Part shown: piece after piece, positions 59,554 through 62,356 of the stretch
Position numbering within the stretch: the stretch's first letter is position 1
How the letters are laid out: every line of letters begins with the position of its first letter
The notes under the pieces: model-generated
Database searches by the model: none
Told to the model about the DNA's origin: nothing
The model's input: only the letters and a program-made list of their open reading frames with translations
Translations under genes and position numbers: made by a program
From: an uncultured Muribaculaceae bacterium
GTDB lineage: Bacteria > Bacteroidota > Bacteroidia > Bacteroidales > Muribaculaceae
Reading direction: 5' to 3'
Assembly (NCBI GenBank): GCA_910577465.1
Contig: CAJTMM010000004.1
Span: forward strand, 1-62,356
Length of the DNA stretch: 62,356 nucleotides

Positions 59554-59586
59554 CCATATCTCCAAAACACATAATTTAATATACAG

Positions 59587-60957
59587 ATGAAACTCAACAT
59601 ATCACGCATTTTCATCGCCACAGCATTGGCTACAACAGCCATTGCCGTCTCGGCTCAAGACACACGCTCCGGATACTTCCTCGACGACTACACATACCGC
59701 TACCAAATGAACCCGGCATTTGCCAACTCGAAAAACTTCGTAGCCATACCCGCGATTGGCAATATGAACGTAGCCATGCACGGTTCACTACACATGAGCG
59801 ATATCCTATACAACGTCGACGGACGCACAACCACATTCCTCAACCCTAAAATCAGCGCAGCCGAAGTGATGGGCAACCTCAACGACAACAACCGTCTCGG
59901 TGCCGACATCAAACTCACCATACTCGCCGGAGGATTCAAAGCCTTCGGAGGTTACAACACCATCACGGTAAGCGCACGCACGGCATTCGAGGCTCAACTA
60001 CCCAAAAGCCTGTTCTCACTGCTCAAAGAGGGCGTCACCAACAAAACATACGACATTTCCGATGTCAGCGCATACGCCAACGCCTATGCCGAACTCGCAT
60101 TAGGACACTCACGGCAAATCAACAAGCAATGGCGCGTGGGAGCAACACTCAAAGTTCTATTAGGTGGTGGATACCTTGATGCCAAGCTAAACAATGCCCA
60201 ACTCGCACTCGGCGAAAACGACTGGACCATAAAATCCAACGGCGAGATAAGTGCCAACATCAAAGGGCTTCGCTACAAGACCGACATCAACGACCGTACC
60301 GGACACGAATACGTCAGCGGTGCTGAAATCGACGGTGCCGGACTCAACGGGTTCGGTATGGCAATCGACCTCGGAGCCACATACAAGCCACTACGCGATT
60401 GGACATTCAGCGCCGCCGTCATCGACCTCGGATTCATCAACTGGAGCAACAACATGCTCGCATCCACCAACGGAACCAAGACATTCAACACTGACCGGTA
60501 CACATTCAACGTCGACGACGACGCATCCAACAGTTTCAAAAACGAATGGGACAACATCAAAGACGACCTGTCAGCCCTATACGAGCTCGACGACATGGGC
60601 GACACCGGTAGCAAGACACGCATGCTCGGAGCCACACTCAACCTCGGCGCCGAATACACCCTCCCGGTATACCGTAAGCTCACATTCGGACTCCTCAACA
60701 CCACACGCATACAAGGCAAATACACCTGGACCGACTTCCGTCTATCAGCCAACGTCGCACCCGCAAAATGTTTCGATGCTGGCGTCAACATGTCTGCCGG
60801 AACATTCGGCATAGGCTTCGGATGGTTACTAAACCTGCATGTACCCGGCTACAACTTCTTCGTTGGCATGGACCGTACCCTCGGCAAAGTATCCAAACAA
60901 TTCGTTCCACTCAACAGCAACGCATCTGTCAATTTAGGCATGAACATCCTATTCTGA
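59587..60957 (+). CDS. DUF5723-family outer-membrane protein
   Basis: A 456-residue exported protein (signal peptide to about residue 23, ending VSAQ). It opens with DTRSGYFLDDYTYRYQMNPAFANSKNFVAIPAIGNMNVAMHGSL in family style and has a barrel-like alternation (ELALGHSRQINKQWRVGATLKVLL, GMAIDLGATYKPLRDWTFSAAVIDLGFI) through to NASVNLGMNILF with a terminal Phe. DUF5723 proteins are outer-membrane PorV-like barrels of unknown role. Paired with the preceding lipoprotein gene; convergent with ribBA. Confidence 0.8.
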   Translation: MKLNISRIFIATALATTAIAVSAQDTRSGYFLDDYTYRYQMNPAFANSKNFVAIPAIGNMNVAMHGSLHMSDILYNVDGRTTTFLNPKISAAEVMGNLNDNNRLGADIKLTILAGGFKAFGGYNTITVSARTAFEAQLPKSLFSLLKEGVTNKTYDISDVSAYANAYAELALGHSRQINKQWRVGATLKVLLGGGYLDAKLNNAQLALGENDWTIKSNGEISANIKGLRYKTDINDRTGHEYVSGAEIDGAGLNGFGMAIDLGATYKPLRDWTFSAAVIDLGFINWSNNMLASTNGTKTFNTDRYTFNVDDDASNSFKNEWDNIKDDLSALYELDDMGDTGSKTRMLGATLNLGAEYTLPVYRKLTFGLLNTTRIQGKYTWTDFRLSANVAPAKCFDAGVNMSAGTFGIGFGWLLNLHVPGYNFFVGMDRTLGKVSKQFVPLNSNASVNLGMNILF

Positions 60958-60988
60958 CCAGCCTGCCCATATCAGATAAATGACCGCA

Positions 60989-62209
60989 TCAGTCCACCTT
61001 GTCAAGCGTGTGACCCATGCGCTCCTTCTTGGTGTGCATATAGAAGCGGTTGTAGCAGTTAGGCTCCACCTCTATCGCCACATTCTCCACCACTTCCAGT
61101 CCATAGCCCTCAAGACCTATGCGCTTCACCGGATTATTGGTCATCAGACGCATCTTCTCCACACCTAACTTATGCAATATCTGCGCACCCACGCCATAAT
61201 CGCGTTCATCCGCCTTATGGCCCAGATGCAGGTTGGCATCCACGGTGTCCATACCCTCCTCCTGAAGTTTATACGCGCGGATTTTGTCCATCAGTCCTAT
61301 ACCGCGACCCTCCTGGTTCAGATACAATATCACACCACGGCCCTCCTGCTCCACCATCTGCATGGCCTTATGCAGCTGGTCACCGCAGTCACACCGCTGC
61401 GAACCGAATATATCGCCTGTCGCGCACGACGAATGCACGCGCACCAGCACAGGCTCGCCATTATCCACATCACCCTTTATCAAGGCTATATGCTCCATGC
61501 CGTTCGACTTCTGGCGGAACGGGATCAGGCGGAAATGACCGTAAGCCGTGGGCATATCCACCTCAACGCCCTCCTCCACCGACGACTCCGTACGCATACG
61601 GTAAGCTATCAGGTCGCGTATCGACACCAGCTTCAGCCCCCACTCGTCAGCCTTCTTCCTCAGCTGCGGCAGGCGCGCCATCGTGCCATCCTCATTCAGT
61701 ATCTCTATCAGCGTGGCAGCCGGATACAGCCCGGCAAGACGGGCAAGGTCCACACCCGCCTCCGTATGGCCCGGACGGCGCAGCACACCCTCATCCTGGG
61801 CATAAAGCGGATGCACATGCCCCGGACGACCGAACGTCGACGCCACCGAAGCCGGATCTGCCAACGCACGCAACGTAGCGGCACGGTCATGCGCCGACAC
61901 CCCTGTCGTGCACCCCTCCAGCTTGTCCACCGTTATCGTAAACGGAGTGCCCAGCATCGACGTATTATCATCCACCTGATGCGGCAACCCAAGCTCGCGG
62001 CAGCGCGATATTGTCAATGGCGCGCACAATTCGCCGCGCGCATTCGTTATCATGAAATTCACATCATCGGCAGTAACCTTTTCGGCAGCCATTATCAGGT
62101 CTCCTTCATTCTCGCGGTCCTCATCATCGACCACTATCACGAATTTACCCTCGCGGAACGCCTCTATAGCTTCCTCTATTGTATCCAGCTTTATATCATT
62201 GTACTCCAT
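60989..62209 (-). CDS. ribBA: Bifunctional 3,4-dihydroxy-2-butanone-4-phosphate synthase / GTP cyclohydrolase II
   Basis: RibBA (406 aa) catalyses the two entry steps of riboflavin synthesis. The RibB half (1-205) has VVDDEDRENEGDLIMAAE, the acidic metal site, and GCTTGVSAHDRAATLRALADP with GHVHPLYAQ. The RibA half has VRVHSSCATGDIFGSQRCDCG (zinc cysteines) and LYLNQEGRGIGLMDKIRAY. Both active sites look intact. It has a very short gap to the gene on its 5' side, so it is likely downstream in an operon. Confidence 0.97.
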   Translation of the reverse strand: MEYNDIKLDTIEEAIEAFREGKFVIVVDDEDRENEGDLIMAAEKVTADDVNFMITNARGELCAPLTISRCRELGLPHQVDDNTSMLGTPFTITVDKLEGCTTGVSAHDRAATLRALADPASVASTFGRPGHVHPLYAQDEGVLRRPGHTEAGVDLARLAGLYPAATLIEILNEDGTMARLPQLRKKADEWGLKLVSIRDLIAYRMRTESSVEEGVEVDMPTAYGHFRLIPFRQKSNGMEHIALIKGDVDNGEPVLVRVHSSCATGDIFGSQRCDCGDQLHKAMQMVEQEGRGVILYLNQEGRGIGLMDKIRAYKLQEEGMDTVDANLHLGHKADERDYGVGAQILHKLGVEKMRLMTNNPVKRIGLEGYGLEVVENVAIEVEPNCYNRFYMHTKKERMGHTLDKVD

Positions 62210-62228
62210 AATACGGTATTTTATTTCA

Positions 62229-62356
62229 TTAATTCATATCCCCGGCGGCATCATCAGCCATTAGCTCTGCCAGCTGGGCACTCACCTTCACTATCGCCGA
62301 CACCTCGCCGCGGAGTATCCGCAACTGCCGCAAGCCTATCATATACACCGGCAGTC
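62229..62356 (-). CDS. 3' end of an unidentified protein gene, cut by the window edge
   Basis: The minus strand reads an open frame of about 41 codons to a TAA at 62229-62231: LPVYMIGLRQLRILRGE...VSAQLAELMADDAAGDMN. The hydrophobic start could be the end of a membrane domain, with a cytoplasmic tail. In Bacteroidetes an LptF/LptG-type permease often sits near ribBA, which would fit, but the tail itself does not prove it. It ends 19 bases before ribBA, so the genes are probably co-transcribed. Confidence 0.5.
   Translation of the reverse strand, partial: LPVYMIGLRQLRILRGEVSAIVKVSAQLAELMADDAAGDMN

Noticed and set aside
1..62356. CRISPR arrays, transposase or integrase genes
   Set aside because: No array of regularly spaced short repeats and no DDE, DEDD or tyrosine-recombinase protein was found; the only long direct repeat is the guaA-end pair.

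Overview
This looks like a contiguous chromosomal segment of a gut Bacteroidales bacterium, most likely Muribaculaceae (S24-7). Housekeeping proteins (SecA of about 1,100 residues, Rho with a long disordered insert, fused RibBA) have Bacteroidetes forms. Promoters are of the Bacteroidetes type: a TAnnTTTG element near -7, often with TTG or TTTG 19-21 bases upstream. Shine-Dalgarno sites are weak or absent, tRNAs lack an encoded CCA, and there are beta-barrel TonB-type proteins, BspA-like repeats and a serine-type sulfatase. The family-level assignment is inference. Apart from the rightmost CDS, cut by the window edge, no gene looks disrupted. || Layout. 0-3.3 kb, minus: translation operon thrS-infC-rpmI-rplT. 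3.4-7.2 kb: secreted GH27 alpha-galactosidase converging on an outer-membrane beta-barrel protein. 7.4-15.6 kb, plus: oxalate block frc-oxc-AEC transporter, followed by a pyruvate:ferredoxin oxidoreductase (nifJ). 15.8-21.4 kb: M48 protease, TonB-type barrel, a promoter-to-terminator stretch that looks like a structured noncoding RNA, a BspA-like protein and a DUF6884 protein. 21.5-29.7 kb: rubrerythrin, U32 protein, galE, DUF4105 protein, an alkaline-phosphatase-fold protein with a degenerate active site, and a sulfatase. 29.8-38.8 kb: secA, a coiled-coil membrane protein, MgtC, a CPA2 antiporter and guaA. || 38.8-41.9 kb is a lower-GC accessory island. Two near-identical copies of the 3' end of guaA (about 138 bases each) bracket a 1.7-kb cassette with a bistable structured leader RNA, a small barrel protein and a surface lipoprotein. 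An acyltransferase lies just outside. 42-48.3 kb: rho, argR, an argC homologue without its catalytic cysteine, and dnaG. 48.3-50.5 kb: AT-rich PD-(D/E)XK nuclease gene and a tRNA-Gly, tRNA-Gly, tRNA-Leu cluster. 50.7-54.5 kb: biotin operon bioA-bioF-bioG/bioC fusion. 54.6-55.6 kb: HTH-Fic protein whose promoter is buried in a perfect 40-bp palindrome. 55.6 kb to the end: gltX, a small HAD protein, a lipoprotein, a DUF5723 protein and ribBA. || How it fits together. Frc and Oxc form the CoA-recycling oxalate decarboxylation cycle (oxalate to formate plus CO2), with the AEC carrier as likely transporter; the gene order matches the E. coli yfdW-yfdU-yfdV block. The biotin genes cover pimeloyl-ACP formation to 7,8-diaminopelargonate, leaving bioD and bioB to be found elsewhere. 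The best candidates for new biology are the two structured RNAs, the guaA-end cassette, the Fic palindrome-promoter, and the argR/argC pair in which both members have lost key ligand or catalytic residues.
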